Positions 15,595 to 24,312 of a stretch of 35,743 bases of DNA are shown one piece after another. Origin of the DNA: an uncultured Selenomonas sp. (lineage in GTDB: Bacteria; Bacillota; Negativicutes; Selenomonadales; Selenomonadaceae); the NCBI GenBank assembly GCA_902766095.1, contig CACXCN010000080.1, forward strand, positions 1 to 35,743. The letters are read 5' to 3'. The number at the start of each line of letters is the position of its first letter. The stretch's first letter is position 1. Position numbers and translations under genes: made by a program. The notes below the pieces were generated by a model that was given only the letters and a program-made list of their open reading frames with translations, ran no database searches and had not been told where the DNA came from.

Positions 15595-16104
15595 TCAGAA
15601 TTTCACGGTCAGGCCTACGCCGACAGCATTCTCGCGGTCACCATGTTTCGGTTTGAAATTGTGATAGTTCACATTGAGACCGACATTGGCGATGATGTCC
15701 TTGTTCAGTCCGACCTGGACCTCGTTGAAATCACGTCCTGCCACATAGGAGGAATACAGGTCGAAGCCGAGCACCTTCGGCGTCGAAAGCGCTACACCGC
15801 CATAGGCATTGCTCTTCTCATTGCTGCCCATGTCCCAGCGATAGCCACCGATGAGCTTGACCTCGGAGCCTACCACATCGTACTGCATGTAGGCAGCCTT
15901 GTGGTCGCCGTACTCATCGCGGTCCATATACTGGAAACCGACCGTCGCCTTGTGGGCGAACTTATGCTCCACATATGTCTCCTTCGTGCCCACGCCGATT
16001 GCCGTCTCATTGTTGGCCATCTGGTTGATCGGCGCTGCCATAGCCGTCGATGCGCCCAGAGCCATAATCGCCATAGACGTAAACAATATTTTCTTCAATT
16101 TCAT
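15595..16104 (-). CDS. Small outer-membrane beta-barrel protein (predicted)
   Basis: This 169-residue protein has a clear signal peptide: MKLKK, a hydrophobic core, and a likely AMA cleavage site after residue 23. The mature part (about 146 residues) alternates polar and hydrophobic residues in short stretches such as TVGFQYMDRDEYG, KLIGGYRWDMG, GLNVNYHNF and VGVGLTVKF. It ends in Phe, the usual last residue of an outer-membrane beta-signal. The size suggests an eight-stranded barrel. AGGAGG precedes the ATG, and it is flanked by its own promoter and terminator, so it is monocistronic. I do not recognise a named family; the outer-membrane call is inference, but it fits a diderm host. Confidence 0.75.
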   Translation of the reverse strand: MKLKKILFTSMAIMALGASTAMAAPINQMANNETAIGVGTKETYVEHKFAHKATVGFQYMDRDEYGDHKAAYMQYDVVGSEVKLIGGYRWDMGSNEKSNAYGGVALSTPKVLGFDLYSSYVAGRDFNEVQVGLNKDIIANVGLNVNYHNFKPKHGDRENAVGVGLTVKF

Positions 16105-16169
16105 TTCTGCATTCCTCCTGAATGTCCATATACCCGGCTTCCGCGGCTCCCCTTCGCCCCGTCCGCCTT

Positions 16170-16198
16170 GGTATATAGATTACTATATAACGAAACAA
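16170..16198 (-). promoter_or_regulatory. Possible promoter of the small OMP gene
   Basis: TTGTTT (16193-16198), a 17-base spacer and TATACC (16170-16175) on the minus strand would give a leader of about 60 bases. The -35 is only a partial match. Confidence 0.45.
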
Positions 16199-16227
16199 AA
16201 TGCAACACCGCCGCCCGAGCCTTCCCC

Positions 16228-19065
16228 TCACTTCTCTCTGCTTGCCGGATCTTCGAGCATCGGTTTGAGGAACTTGCCGGTGTACGAGGCCTGGACCTGC
16301 ACGATTTCTTCCGGTGTCCCCGTGGCTACGACCGTGCCGCCGCCTGAGCCGCCCTCGGGGCCGAGGTCGATGATATAGTCGGCCGTCTTTATGACATCGA
16401 GATTATGCTCGATGACCACGATGGTATTGCCAGCATCGACGAGACGCTGCAATATACCGAGCAGGCGATGGATATCAGCCGTGTGCAGGCCGGTCGTCGG
16501 CTCATCGAGTATGTACAGCGTGCGACCGGTCGAGCGCCGCGAGAGCTCGGTAGCGAGCTTCACGCGCTGCGCCTCACCGCCCGACAGCGTCGTGGCCGGC
16601 TGACCCAGCTTTATATAGCCCAGTCCGACATCCTGTATGACCTGCAGCCGGCGCGCGATGCGCGGCACATTGGCAAAGAACTCCACTGCCTCATCGATCG
16701 TCATGTCGAGGACTTCTGATATATTCTTCCCCTTGTAGCGTACCTCGAGCGTCTCACGGTTGTAGCGGGCGCCATGGCATACCTCGCAGGGCACATAGAC
16801 ATCGGGCAGGAAATGCATCTCGATCTTCAGGATACCATCACCCTTGCAGGCCTCGCAGCGTCCGCCCTTGACGTTGAACGAGAACCGCCCTGCCTTATAG
16901 CCGCGGATCTGCGCCTCGCTCGTCTTCGCGAACAACTGCCGGATGAGGTCGAATGTCCCCGTATACGTAGCCGGATTCGAGCGAGGGGTCCGTCCTATGG
17001 GCTGCTGGTCGATATTGATGATCTTGTCGATATTTTCGAGGCCCTTGATTGCCTTATGACGGCCTGGCTTCCCCTTCGCATGGTAGAGCCGCGCCGCTAT
17101 CCCCTTATACAGGATCTCATTCACGAGCGTGGACTTGCCGGAGCCCGATACGCCCGTCACGAGCGTCAGCGTACCGAGCGGTATCTGCACATCGATATTC
17201 TGCAGATTGTTCTCGGCTGCTCCGAGCACTTCGATGAACTTGCCGTTGCCCGGCCGCCGCACCGCCGGCACCGGGATGAATTTCCGCCGCGACAGATACT
17301 GTCCCGTCACGGACTCCGGCACCTTCTTTATATCCTCGACCGTGCCCTGTGCCACGACGCGGCCGCCATTCGCTCCAGCGCCCGGCCCCATATCGATGAT
17401 ATGGTCAGACGCATACATCGTATCCTCATCGTGCTCGACGACGATGAGCGTGTTGCCGAGATCGCGCAAGTGCTTCAAAGCGGCCAGCAGCCGGTTGTTA
17501 TCGCGCTGATGCAGGCCAATCGATGGCTCATCGAGTACGTAGAGCACGCCGCGCAGACCTGAGCCGATCTGCGTCGCGAGCCGGATACGCTGTGCCTCGC
17601 CGCCCGAAAGCGTGCGCGCTGCGCGTGCCAGAGTCAGGTAGTCGAGGCCCACATTGATCAGGAAATGCAGCCGCGCATGAATCTCCTTCAATATCTGCCG
17701 GGCGATCTTCGCCTCACGCTCATCGAACTCGAGCCCGGACAGGAACTCATCGGCCTCACGGATATTCAGACAGGTGAACTCATAGATGTTCTTGCCCCCG
17801 ACCGTGACGGCCAGCGTCTCCGGTTTCAGCCGGGCTCCGTGGCATGCCTCGCAGGGGGTGTCTATCATGTAGTTCTCATACGTCTCGCGCATCTCATCGC
17901 TGTCGGTCTCATGATAGCGGCGCGACAGCAGCGGCATGACACCCTCGAACGGGACATAGTACTCCTTGTACTCGCCGAACATATTCGTATAGTGGAACCG
18001 GAACCGCTCATCACCCGAGCCGTGCAGCAGGATATCCTGCGTCTCATGGTCCATGGCGCGCCATTTCGTCGTCATATCGTAGCCATGATCGGCGAGCAGC
18101 GACTCGATGCAGCACATGGCATACGAGTTGCGATTCGTCGACAGTGGCGCGAAAAGGCCCTCGCCTACCGACAGGTTCTTATCCGGCATCACGAGCTCCT
18201 CATCGAACTCCATGTGCGACCCCAGTCCCGTGCAGACCGGGCAGGCACCATAGGGATTGTTGAACGAGAACATGCGCGGTGTGATCTCAGGCAGGCTGAT
18301 GCCGCAGTCGACACAGGCAAAATTCTCGCTGAACATGAGGCATTCACCATCGACGATCTGCACGTAGACGACACCGCCGCCCATCTTCAGCGAAGTCTCG
18401 AGCGAGTCAACAAGCCGCTGCCGCATCCCCTCCCGCACGACGAGGCGGTCGACAACGACCTCTATGGTATGTTTCTTATTCTTCTCGAGATTGATATCAT
18501 CGCTGAGATCGTACACCTCGCCATCGATGCGCACGCGGACATAGCCATCATGCGCGATATGCTCGAGCAGACGCTTGTGCTCCCCCTTGCGCCCGCGGAC
18601 GACCTGGGCCATGATCAGGAGACGCGTGCGCTCTGGCAGGGCCATGATCGTATCAGCCATCTGGTCGACGGTCTGCTGCGTAATCGGCTTGCCGCACTTC
18701 GGACAGTGCGGATGACCGACGCGGGCATAGAGCAGGCGCAGATAGTCATAGATCTCCGTCACCGTGCCGACCGTCGAACGCGGATTATGCGACGTCGTCT
18801 TCTGGTCGATCGATATAGCCGGCGACAGACCATCGATCTTATCGACGTCCGGCTTATCCATCTGGCCGAGGAACTGACGCGCATAGGCCGACAGCGACTC
18901 GACATAACGGCGCTGCCCCTCGGCATATATCGTATCAAAAGCCAGCGACGACTTGCCGCTGCCCGAGAGACCGGTGATCACGACGAACTTGTCGCGGGGA
19001 ATCTCGATATCTATATTCTTGAGATTGTGGGCACGCGCGCCCTTTATCGTTATCGTGTTCTGCAT
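16228..19065 (-). CDS. uvrA: Excinuclease ABC subunit A
   Basis: UvrA is the damage-sensing ATPase of nucleotide excision repair and loads UvrB. The ATG at 19065 (945 residues, starting [18 protein letters not shown]) is chosen because the 58 residues upstream are unrelated to the family and AGAGAAG precedes it. Visible features are Walker [10 protein letters not shown] (32-40), zinc-binding Cys pairs in CPKCGKP, CVDCG and CPVCTG, the signature [12 protein letters not shown], the second Walker [10 protein letters not shown], the C-terminal zinc finger (CEACKGDG and CEVCHGARY), the second signature [12 protein letters not shown] and Walker [11 protein letters not shown]. It follows DUF4127 by 79 bases. 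uvrB and uvrC are not in the window. Confidence 0.98.
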   Translation of the reverse strand: MQNTITIKGARAHNLKNIDIEIPRDKFVVITGLSGSGKSSLAFDTIYAEGQRRYVESLSAYARQFLGQMDKPDVDKIDGLSPAISIDQKTTSHNPRSTVGTVTEIYDYLRLLYARVGHPHCPKCGKPITQQTVDQMADTIMALPERTRLLIMAQVVRGRKGEHKRLLEHIAHDGYVRVRIDGEVYDLSDDINLEKNKKHTIEVVVDRLVVREGMRQRLVDSLETSLKMGGGVVYVQIVDGECLMFSENFACVDCGISLPEITPRMFSFNNPYGACPVCTGLGSHMEFDEELVMPDKNLSVGEGLFAPLSTNRNSYAMCCIESLLADHGYDMTTKWRAMDHETQDILLHGSGDERFRFHYTNMFGEYKEYYVPFEGVMPLLSRRYHETDSDEMRETYENYMIDTPCEACHGARLKPETLAVTVGGKNIYEFTCLNIREADEFLSGLEFDEREAKIARQILKEIHARLHFLINVGLDYLTLARAARTLSGGEAQRIRLATQIGSGLRGVLYVLDEPSIGLHQRDNNRLLAALKHLRDLGNTLIVVEHDEDTMYASDHIIDMGPGAGANGGRVVAQGTVEDIKKVPESVTGQYLSRRKFIPVPAVRRPGNGKFIEVLGAAENNLQNIDVQIPLGTLTLVTGVSGSGKSTLVNEILYKGIAARLYHAKGKPGRHKAIKGLENIDKIINIDQQPIGRTPRSNPATYTGTFDLIRQLFAKTSEAQIRGYKAGRFSFNVKGGRCEACKGDGILKIEMHFLPDVYVPCEVCHGARYNRETLEVRYKGKNISEVLDMTIDEAVEFFANVPRIARRLQVIQDVGLGYIKLGQPATTLSGGEAQRVKLATELSRRSTGRTLYILDEPTTGLHTADIHRLLGILQRLVDAGNTIVVIEHNLDVIKTADYIIDLGPEGGSGGGTVVATGTPEEIVQVQASYTGKFLKPMLEDPASREK

Positions 19066-19110
19066 TTTCAGTCTTCTCTCTTCCAGCCCGTTAACTATAG
19101 ATATAGCAAC

Positions 19111-19137
19111 AGCGAGTCTTGCCAGGCAGGACTCGCT
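19111..19137 (-). terminator. Hairpin between DUF4127 gene and uvrA
   Basis: An 8-bp perfect stem (AGCGAGTC/GACTCGCT, 19111-19118 and 19130-19137) with an 11-base loop lies just after the DUF4127 stop. On the minus strand it is followed by GTTGCTATATC, a poor U tract. It is probably a weak terminator or 3' stabiliser rather than a full stop. Confidence 0.4.
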
Positions 19138-19144
19138 TCTATTT

Positions 19145-20833
19145 TTATTTATGTTTGTTGCTTGTCTCCGTGCCAGGCTCCGGCGGGATATGGAACAGCT
19201 TGCTGAAATCCTCGTCCTGATGCTCGCCATGCTGCACATCAGACTCGAACATGCGGTTCCAGGGGAAGCTGACCTCGATCTCCTCGAGATTGCTCATCGG
19301 CGGCAGATTATCCTCGACGAAACGCTTCATCATCGTCGACGTACGATAGGCCACCGACTTGTACTTCGTGCCGAGATTGCCATAGACGCCATCACCGCGC
19401 AGCCACGTCAGCTGACGGGCTATGATATTGCGCACGTTGGCCTGATAGGCCCAGTCATCGAGATAGCGTGTCGTCAGCAGATCATCGACAGCCGCGTCGG
19501 TCATATGACGCACGAGCATACCCTCGCCGATGACGAATCCGGTGCTGTTCGTAGCTGTATTCCAGCCCGCATAGGCCCGCAGCTTATACAGGAGTCCCTG
19601 TGCCTTCAGCTGCTCCATGAGCGCATTATCCGAACCGTTCGCAAAAGCGATATCCGCGATACCGACCGGATAGCCGGCAGCGATGTACTCATTGACGATA
19701 TCCATGAAGTAGCTCGTATCGCTCTTACGCGGCGTGCCGTCATTCTCCGGCATATTCGCCTCATAAGTCTTGCCATTGGAATTCGTATTCACGCAGAGCA
19801 CGAAATCTGCCTTGGCCGGATTCGGCACCATCATGCCGCCCGCAGCTACGACCGCATCAGCGATTGACTGGCCGATACTTTCATCAGAATAGGACGGTAT
19901 GACAGACTCGCCCCGCCCCCAGTTATAGCGGACAAAGATAAACGGCATCTCGCGGCGCATATCATTGACTGCCCGCGTCAGCATCAGCATGCCCATCTCA
20001 TCGATACCGGCCATCGCCTGGAACTGGGTTTTCCCCAGATCCTTACCGACTTCTGCCAGATGACGGCTCTCCATATGCGTAGCTGAGAACGGCGCATTAT
20101 CATCGCGTCCAAGCACGAAATATTTGAAATCACCCTTGCGAACCATATTGATGAGCTGCACGCTGGCATCATAGTTCTTCGCCCGGCGCTCCTGCCAGTC
20201 CTGCAGGGCATTGGCCGGTATGAGCTTCGTGAGGAAATGATATTCCTTCTGCTCCCGCTTCGTCAGGCCCTTGACCTCCTGCTTGTCCTTCAGCACCGTA
20301 TAGCGGAATATGTCCGCGCCATAGCTGCGGTAGTACTCCGGTTCCTCATGTCCGGAGGCTTCGCCATTGCGCGGGGTGCGCATGATCGAGCCGAAAGCAT
20401 ACATCTTCAGCTTCGGGAATTCCTTGTGGAAATTATCGAACTCTGCCGTCCGCTGCGATATCTGTTCCTTCGTATACTCATGCTTGCGCGAGCCTACGAG
20501 GCTGCCATAGAGCATGGAGTCGGACGATACGACAGCGGCCTCGGCCCCGGGGGCATTCTCGCGCAGCCACTGCCAGAGTGCATCCGGATTGCCGAGATTA
20601 TCACGGCTGCCGAGCATATCATCCGGCGGCACTACGACATTGTAGCCCAGCTTCTTCACGACCTCAGCCGTCTGCTTGTCAGATATCGGCCGGTTGTCGT
20701 GCGGTATGAATATGATTTTCTGCGGCTCGACGACCTTCTTGCGCTTCGCGCCAGCCTGCGGCATGCAGGTCAGCAGGACAAAGAATATGGCCCCCAAAAC
20801 GAGCAGCCCTCGATACTTATTCTTTAAAAACAA
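19145..20833 (-). CDS. DUF4127 family secreted protein
   Basis: This 562-residue protein has an N-terminal signal sequence: a charged start, a hydrophobic core from about residues 9 to 24, and a likely cleavage after QAGA. The rest is soluble. Family features are [26 protein letters not shown] at the start of the mature chain, [31 protein letters not shown], the central [13 protein letters not shown] and [16 protein letters not shown]. Conserved His, Asp and Asn clusters look like an active site, but no activity is known to me. The start is TTG, seven bases after AAGGAGT. It lies between the DUF2993-like gene and uvrA, separated from each by a hairpin. The family call is confident; the function is not assigned. 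Confidence 0.8.
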   Translation of the reverse strand: MFLKNKYRGLLVLGAIFFVLLTCMPQAGAKRKKVVEPQKIIFIPHDNRPISDKQTAEVVKKLGYNVVVPPDDMLGSRDNLGNPDALWQWLRENAPGAEAAVVSSDSMLYGSLVGSRKHEYTKEQISQRTAEFDNFHKEFPKLKMYAFGSIMRTPRNGEASGHEEPEYYRSYGADIFRYTVLKDKQEVKGLTKREQKEYHFLTKLIPANALQDWQERRAKNYDASVQLINMVRKGDFKYFVLGRDDNAPFSATHMESRHLAEVGKDLGKTQFQAMAGIDEMGMLMLTRAVNDMRREMPFIFVRYNWGRGESVIPSYSDESIGQSIADAVVAAGGMMVPNPAKADFVLCVNTNSNGKTYEANMPENDGTPRKSDTSYFMDIVNEYIAAGYPVGIADIAFANGSDNALMEQLKAQGLLYKLRAYAGWNTATNSTGFVIGEGMLVRHMTDAAVDDLLTTRYLDDWAYQANVRNIIARQLTWLRGDGVYGNLGTKYKSVAYRTSTMMKRFVEDNLPPMSNLEEIEVSFPWNRMFESDVQHGEHQDEDFSKLFHIPPEPGTETSNKHK

Positions 20834-20853
20834 AAAAGATACTCCTTCCCTTT

Positions 20854-20878
20854 AATCCTTCTCCCTAGGAGAAGGATT
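20854..20878 (-). repeat. Perfect 11-bp palindrome before DUF4127
   Basis: AATCCTTCTCC and its exact complement (20854-20864 and 20868-20878) are separated by three bases. It lies six bases past the stop of the preceding gene and directly before the DUF4127 ribosome site. No U tract follows on the minus strand. The CCTTCxCC core resembles the palindromes at 26923-26945 and 35638. Confidence 0.6.
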
Positions 20879-20883
20879 TATAT

Positions 20884-21552
20884 TTACTCTGCCAGCGCCA
20901 GACGCAGGGCGGATTTCAAGCTGTCCGGCACATTGAGCTTCGTCTGCAGATCGATACCGCCGTCTTTCGGCGTAGCGCCGGTGACCTCGATCATGTCGAT
21001 CAGGCTGGTCCCATTGACCTGTATCTGACCCGCTTTCGAGGCCGCCAGCACCTGGCTGTAGTCGATTTTTATGTCATTGTGCTTGATCGTCACCGGCAGA
21101 TTATCCGGGAAATCAAATCCGCCTGCCAGACGCATGGCCATCGACATCGAGATGCGCGAGAACACCCAGCTCATGAGCCCGTGATTCGCTATGTTGCGCT
21201 GCTTCACATGATAGACCATATACGAAGAATCGCCCTCATGCACGAATTCCTTTATCGTACCGGATATCTGCACGAGCCCCTGTTTCTTCGTATCGATATC
21301 CACCGCGAGCTGCCCGTTGTCACTGGATGTCACCTTGATCGAGTTGACCGCGCTGTCCTCATTTATATTTTTGGCGATGGTATCATTCAGCACCTCATCG
21401 GGGATGAATACATGACCGTTCAGTATATCGAGCAATGTCTCCCGGTCCAGCGTCGACTGTGCGATCTGCAGCGCGGGGCCGTAATCCTGTACATGGCTCG
21501 TTATATCCGACAAATCGAAAGCCGCATATTGCGCCGGCATCATCAGAACCAT
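20884..21552 (-). CDS. Conserved hypothetical, possible DUF2993/LmeA-like protein
   Basis: The 222-residue product reads as mixed beta strands and amphipathic segments, for example AVDIDTKKQGLVQISGTIKEFV, YMVYHVKQRNIANHG and NLPVTIKHNDIKIDYSQVL. This is reminiscent of DUF2993 (LmeA-like, lipid-binding) proteins, but there is no obvious signal peptide and the match is from memory of pattern only. The frame opens at a TTG (21561). The ATG at 21552 is nine bases from AAGGG and overlaps the DUF2225 stop, so it is preferred; ATGs at 21543 and 21540 are also possible. It is co-transcribed with the DUF2225 gene. Confidence 0.55.
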   Translation of the reverse strand: MVLMMPAQYAAFDLSDITSHVQDYGPALQIAQSTLDRETLLDILNGHVFIPDEVLNDTIAKNINEDSAVNSIKVTSSDNGQLAVDIDTKKQGLVQISGTIKEFVHEGDSSYMVYHVKQRNIANHGLMSWVFSRISMSMAMRLAGGFDFPDNLPVTIKHNDIKIDYSQVLAASKAGQIQVNGTSLIDMIEVTGATPKDGGIDLQTKLNVPDSLKSALRLALAE

Positions 21553-22364
21553 TTGCGCCAACCCTTCTTTTCCTTTTTCTTATTTTTTGCAGCCGGCTTG
21601 CTGGCGGCCTGATTGCGCTGCGCCCGGGCTTCTTCGCGGGCTTCCTGCTGCTTGGCAGCAGCAGCCGCCTTGGCATCCTCCTGCTTGTTTTTTGCAAGCT
21701 CACGCATATTCTGCCATATATCACGGCTGGCCTTGTAGAGCTTGTAGTCCGTCTCGCGCACGTTGCGGTCGCCCATGATGCGCGAGATATATTTCTCCGC
21801 CGTATCATAGTCGCCCGTGCGGTACCGGAGCACACCGATCAGGTATATGGCCATCGTATCGCTCATGCCGTTGATCGGATAGTGCTCCGTCATCAGTGAC
21901 TCATCATAGAGATCGGCCGCCTTCACGAGCGCCTGCTGCTCCTTCTCCTCCTCGCCGGAGTCGCGGTATACCCAGCCCAGCTCGAGCCAGAGACCGGCCT
22001 GACGGGCCAGCGGTGCCTTGATCAGCTCATCGAAGAATATCGCCAGTTTGAAACTGGCCACTGCCTCCGGCACCCCGCGCACCTCGGTGAACTCCATATT
22101 GAGCTTCTTCTGCTCGAGATAGCCGCGTATCGTCTCCCGGTGGCGCTCCGGCAATCCATTCAGGAATGTCTTCTCATCTGCCGCGAAGCCACAATGCTCG
22201 CATAGCCAGATCTTATAGAAATAAGGATTGAAATCCTTATAGTGACGGCAGAAGTCATCGTCCTGAGCCAATATCATGAGTTTGGAATCCTTGGTCTTGA
22301 CGATACGGGTCGTCTGGCCGCATATCGGACATGTCTTCTCCACTACGAAAGTATGCTCCGCCAT
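21543..22364 (-). CDS. DUF2225 zinc-ribbon protein
   Basis: This 273-residue protein has an N-terminal metal-binding region with CPIC (12-15), a Cys at 39 in DDDFCRHY and CEHCGFA (55-61), the DUF2225 pattern. A helical, TPR-like middle (about 100-215) includes LELGWVYRDSG and IYLIGVLRYRTGDYDTAEKYI. A long Ala/Glu/Lys-rich charged tail ends in KKKEKKGWRKWF. GAGGAG is six bases before the ATG. It begins the group DUF2225, DUF2993-like, DUF4127, uvrA. Its function is unknown; the tail may bind membrane or nucleic acid, which is a guess. Confidence 0.82.
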   Translation of the reverse strand: MAEHTFVVEKTCPICGQTTRIVKTKDSKLMILAQDDDFCRHYKDFNPYFYKIWLCEHCGFAADEKTFLNGLPERHRETIRGYLEQKKLNMEFTEVRGVPEAVASFKLAIFFDELIKAPLARQAGLWLELGWVYRDSGEEEKEQQALVKAADLYDESLMTEHYPINGMSDTMAIYLIGVLRYRTGDYDTAEKYISRIMGDRNVRETDYKLYKASRDIWQNMRELAKNKQEDAKAAAAAKQQEAREEARAQRNQAASKPAAKNKKKEKKGWRKWF

Positions 22365-22402
22365 GTTATCTCCTCATCAATCATGTCAAGTCAGATAAAC
22401 TC

Positions 22403-22431
22403 ATGTTATCACCAAAACGAGAAGTTGTAAA
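22403..22431 (-). promoter_or_regulatory. Likely promoter of the DUF2225 gene
   Basis: TTTACA (22426-22431), a 17-base spacer and TAACAT (22403-22408) on the minus strand place the start about 30 bases before the ATG at 22364. Confidence 0.5.
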
Positions 22432-22463
22432 GAAACGAGCTGTAACTCCCTATCGATAAAGCA

Positions 22464-22513
22464 GCGGCAGGCATGATTCCGGAATAGCGCAATGAAGGAA
22501 TCATGCCTGCCGC
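22464..22513 (-). repeat. Perfect 17-bp palindrome after the permease gene (element B)
   Basis: The arms at 22464-22480 and 22497-22513 are exact reverse complements and flank a 16-base loop. The element lies about 70 bases past the permease stop and upstream of the DUF2225 promoter. It is followed on the minus strand only by CTGCTTTATCG, so it may act as a T-poor terminator. It shares its arm with element A at 13529-13545 (15 of 17 bases). The rest of this 217-base gap holds no gene. Confidence 0.75.
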
Positions 22514-22581
22514 GGTACTATATGCTCAGGCCTGACAATATTTATATTTCGTTGCAGCCCGCATGCCAACTAGAAATATTA

Positions 22582-23862
22582 TCAGAGATATCTGACCCAA
22601 ACATACAGACTGGATATGATAATGGTCAGAATCATGATCGGGAACGCGATCTTCATAAAGCCCAGGAACGAAATCTGCCGGCCACGCTCCGCCGCCATGC
22701 TCGCGACGACGACATTCGCACTCGCACCGATCAGCGTGCCATTGCCCCCCAGGCAGGCACCGAGCGCCAACGACCACCACATCGGGTCGAGGTTCGTGAG
22801 CCCCATCATGCCCATATCCTTGATCAGCGGTATGAGCGTAGCGACGAATGGAATGTTGTCGATGAAGGCCGAAGCAAGCGCACTCATCCAGAGGATCAGC
22901 ATGGCCGTAGCCGTCTCATTGCCACTCGTAATCTTTATGGCTTCCGAAGCCAGCATGTTGATGACGCCCGTCTCGACGAGGGCACCGACGAGAACGAACA
23001 GCCCTGCGAAGAAGAATATGGCCAGCCACTCGACTTTCGAGAGGACCTTCGCAATCATGCCCTCATCGCGCGTATAGGTGATGAGCAGCAGGAAGCCGGC
23101 ACCAGTCAGCGCTGCCGTAGCCGTCTGCAGACCAAGCGTCCCGTGCAGCACGAACAGCGTGATCGTGCAGAATATGACGAGCAGGCATTTCTTCAGCAAC
23201 GCCGGATTGGCAATCTGGCTCTTGGCATTGAGCCGCATGATCTTTGCCTGAAGCTCGGGACTCGTATGGAGTTCCTTGCCGTAGATGAGCAGCAGCACCA
23301 TATCGACGACGAAGAATATGAACACCGCCACACCGGTCATGTTGAACACGAAATCCATGAAATTCAGACCGACGGCCGAACCGATCATAATATTCGGAGG
23401 ATCACCGATGAGCGTAGCCGTGCCGCCGATATTCGAGGCCAGTATCTGGCTGATGAGGTACGGCTTCACATCGACATTCAGCTGCTTCGTTATGCTGAAT
23501 GTGATCGGCACGGTCAGGAGGACCGTGGTGACATTATCGAGCAACGCGGAGCAGACCATCGTGAGGCCTGACAGAGCCATCAGCAGGGCTATCGGCCTTG
23601 CCTTCACCCGCTGCGCCGCCCATATCGCGAGAAAGTTGAACAAACCTGTCTCGCTCGTGATGTTCACGATGATCATCATGCCCATGAGCAGGCCCAGCGT
23701 ATTGAAATCAATATGCGATATAGCCGTCTGCTGGTCTATGATGCCGCACAATATCATCAGCATGGCACCACAGATACCGACGATGGTACGGTGAACCTTC
23801 TCCGAAATGATCAACGCATACGAACAAACGAATATTATGATAGCTATCGTAGTACTGTCCAA
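22582..23862 (-). CDS. ArsB/NhaD-type ion transporter (SLC13-like permease)
   Basis: This is a polytopic membrane protein of about 11-12 hydrophobic segments in two related halves, each with a re-entrant signature. The first is LLDNVTTVLLTVPITFSI followed by SNIGGTATLIGDPPNIMIG. The second is AFIDNIPFVATLIPLI followed by LGACLGGNGTLIGASANVV. This is the ion-transporter superfamily architecture shared by ArsB, NhaD and SLC13/CitM carriers. The substrate (Na+/H+, arsenite or a dicarboxylate) cannot be told. The frame starts at an ATG (23880) with no ribosome site. A TTG at 23862 lies six bases after GAAGGGTG and gives 426 residues starting at the first helix, so it is preferred. Confidence 0.85.
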   Translation of the reverse strand: MDSTTIAIIIFVCSYALIISEKVHRTIVGICGAMLMILCGIIDQQTAISHIDFNTLGLLMGMMIIVNITSETGLFNFLAIWAAQRVKARPIALLMALSGLTMVCSALLDNVTTVLLTVPITFSITKQLNVDVKPYLISQILASNIGGTATLIGDPPNIMIGSAVGLNFMDFVFNMTGVAVFIFFVVDMVLLLIYGKELHTSPELQAKIMRLNAKSQIANPALLKKCLLVIFCTITLFVLHGTLGLQTATAALTGAGFLLLITYTRDEGMIAKVLSKVEWLAIFFFAGLFVLVGALVETGVINMLASEAIKITSGNETATAMLILWMSALASAFIDNIPFVATLIPLIKDMGMMGLTNLDPMWWSLALGACLGGNGTLIGASANVVVASMAAERGRQISFLGFMKIAFPIMILTIIISSLYVWVRYL

Positions 23863-23955
23863 AGCACACCCTTCTCTCATAAGATTTGGTTATTTTTACT
23901 GCCTGTTACAGCTACTGCTCATACTTCTTATTCTGCTGCCGTTCCCCGGATTCTA

Positions 23956-24306
23956 TCAACCTTTATGCTGCGGCATCAATACGATGTTCTGACCATCGCG
24001 TTTTATCTTGATACTGTATTTATTGACACCTGCCAGCGACAGATCGACCTTCAGCTGGAGCAGCGCCCGCCCAAGCTCCTTTACGAGCTCCGGTGTAAAG
24101 CCCGTCAGAGCCAGCGCGATGTCCTCCTCAGCCTCACTGGCCACCTGCCCCTGTTTGGCGGACAGCCGATGCTGACGCTTCTTCTCCGCCTGCTCGAACT
24201 GCTGCTCGAGCGTTTCCTCATCCTCGACGAATGCGGCCAGCATCTCCTTATCCGATAGTCCCCGCGGGATTTTGGCCTTGGGGATTTTCTTCGTCATCTT
24301 GCTCAT
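23956..24306 (-). CDS. Small charged protein of unknown function
   Basis: This 116-residue soluble protein has no signal peptide or membrane segment. The basic N-terminus is followed by an acidic, probably coiled-coil stretch (about 28-65, EEDEETLEQQFEQAEKKRQ-like). A compact C-terminal part follows with FTPELVKELGRALLQLKVDL and KYSIKIKRDGQNIVLMPQ. It begins six bases after the glnS stop, so it is co-transcribed with glnS. I do not recognise the family. Confidence 0.7.
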   Translation of the reverse strand: MSKMTKKIPKAKIPRGLSDKEMLAAFVEDEETLEQQFEQAEKKRQHRLSAKQGQVASEAEEDIALALTGFTPELVKELGRALLQLKVDLSLAGVNKYSIKIKRDGQNIVLMPQHKG

Positions 24307-24312
24307 CTGAAA

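Noticed and set aside
16214-16230. Another copy of the dispersed repeat near the uvrA stop (GAGCCTTCCCCTCA)
   Set aside because: Only 14 bases match and the rest is uvrA coding sequence, so it is probably chance.
20841-20880. Rho-independent terminator from the perfect palindrome before DUF4127
   Set aside because: No U tract follows on the minus strand; it is kept as a palindrome only.
22384-22389. A TTGACA on the minus strand just before the DUF2225 gene
   Set aside because: A matching -10 would fall inside the coding sequence; TTTACA/TAACAT upstream fits better.
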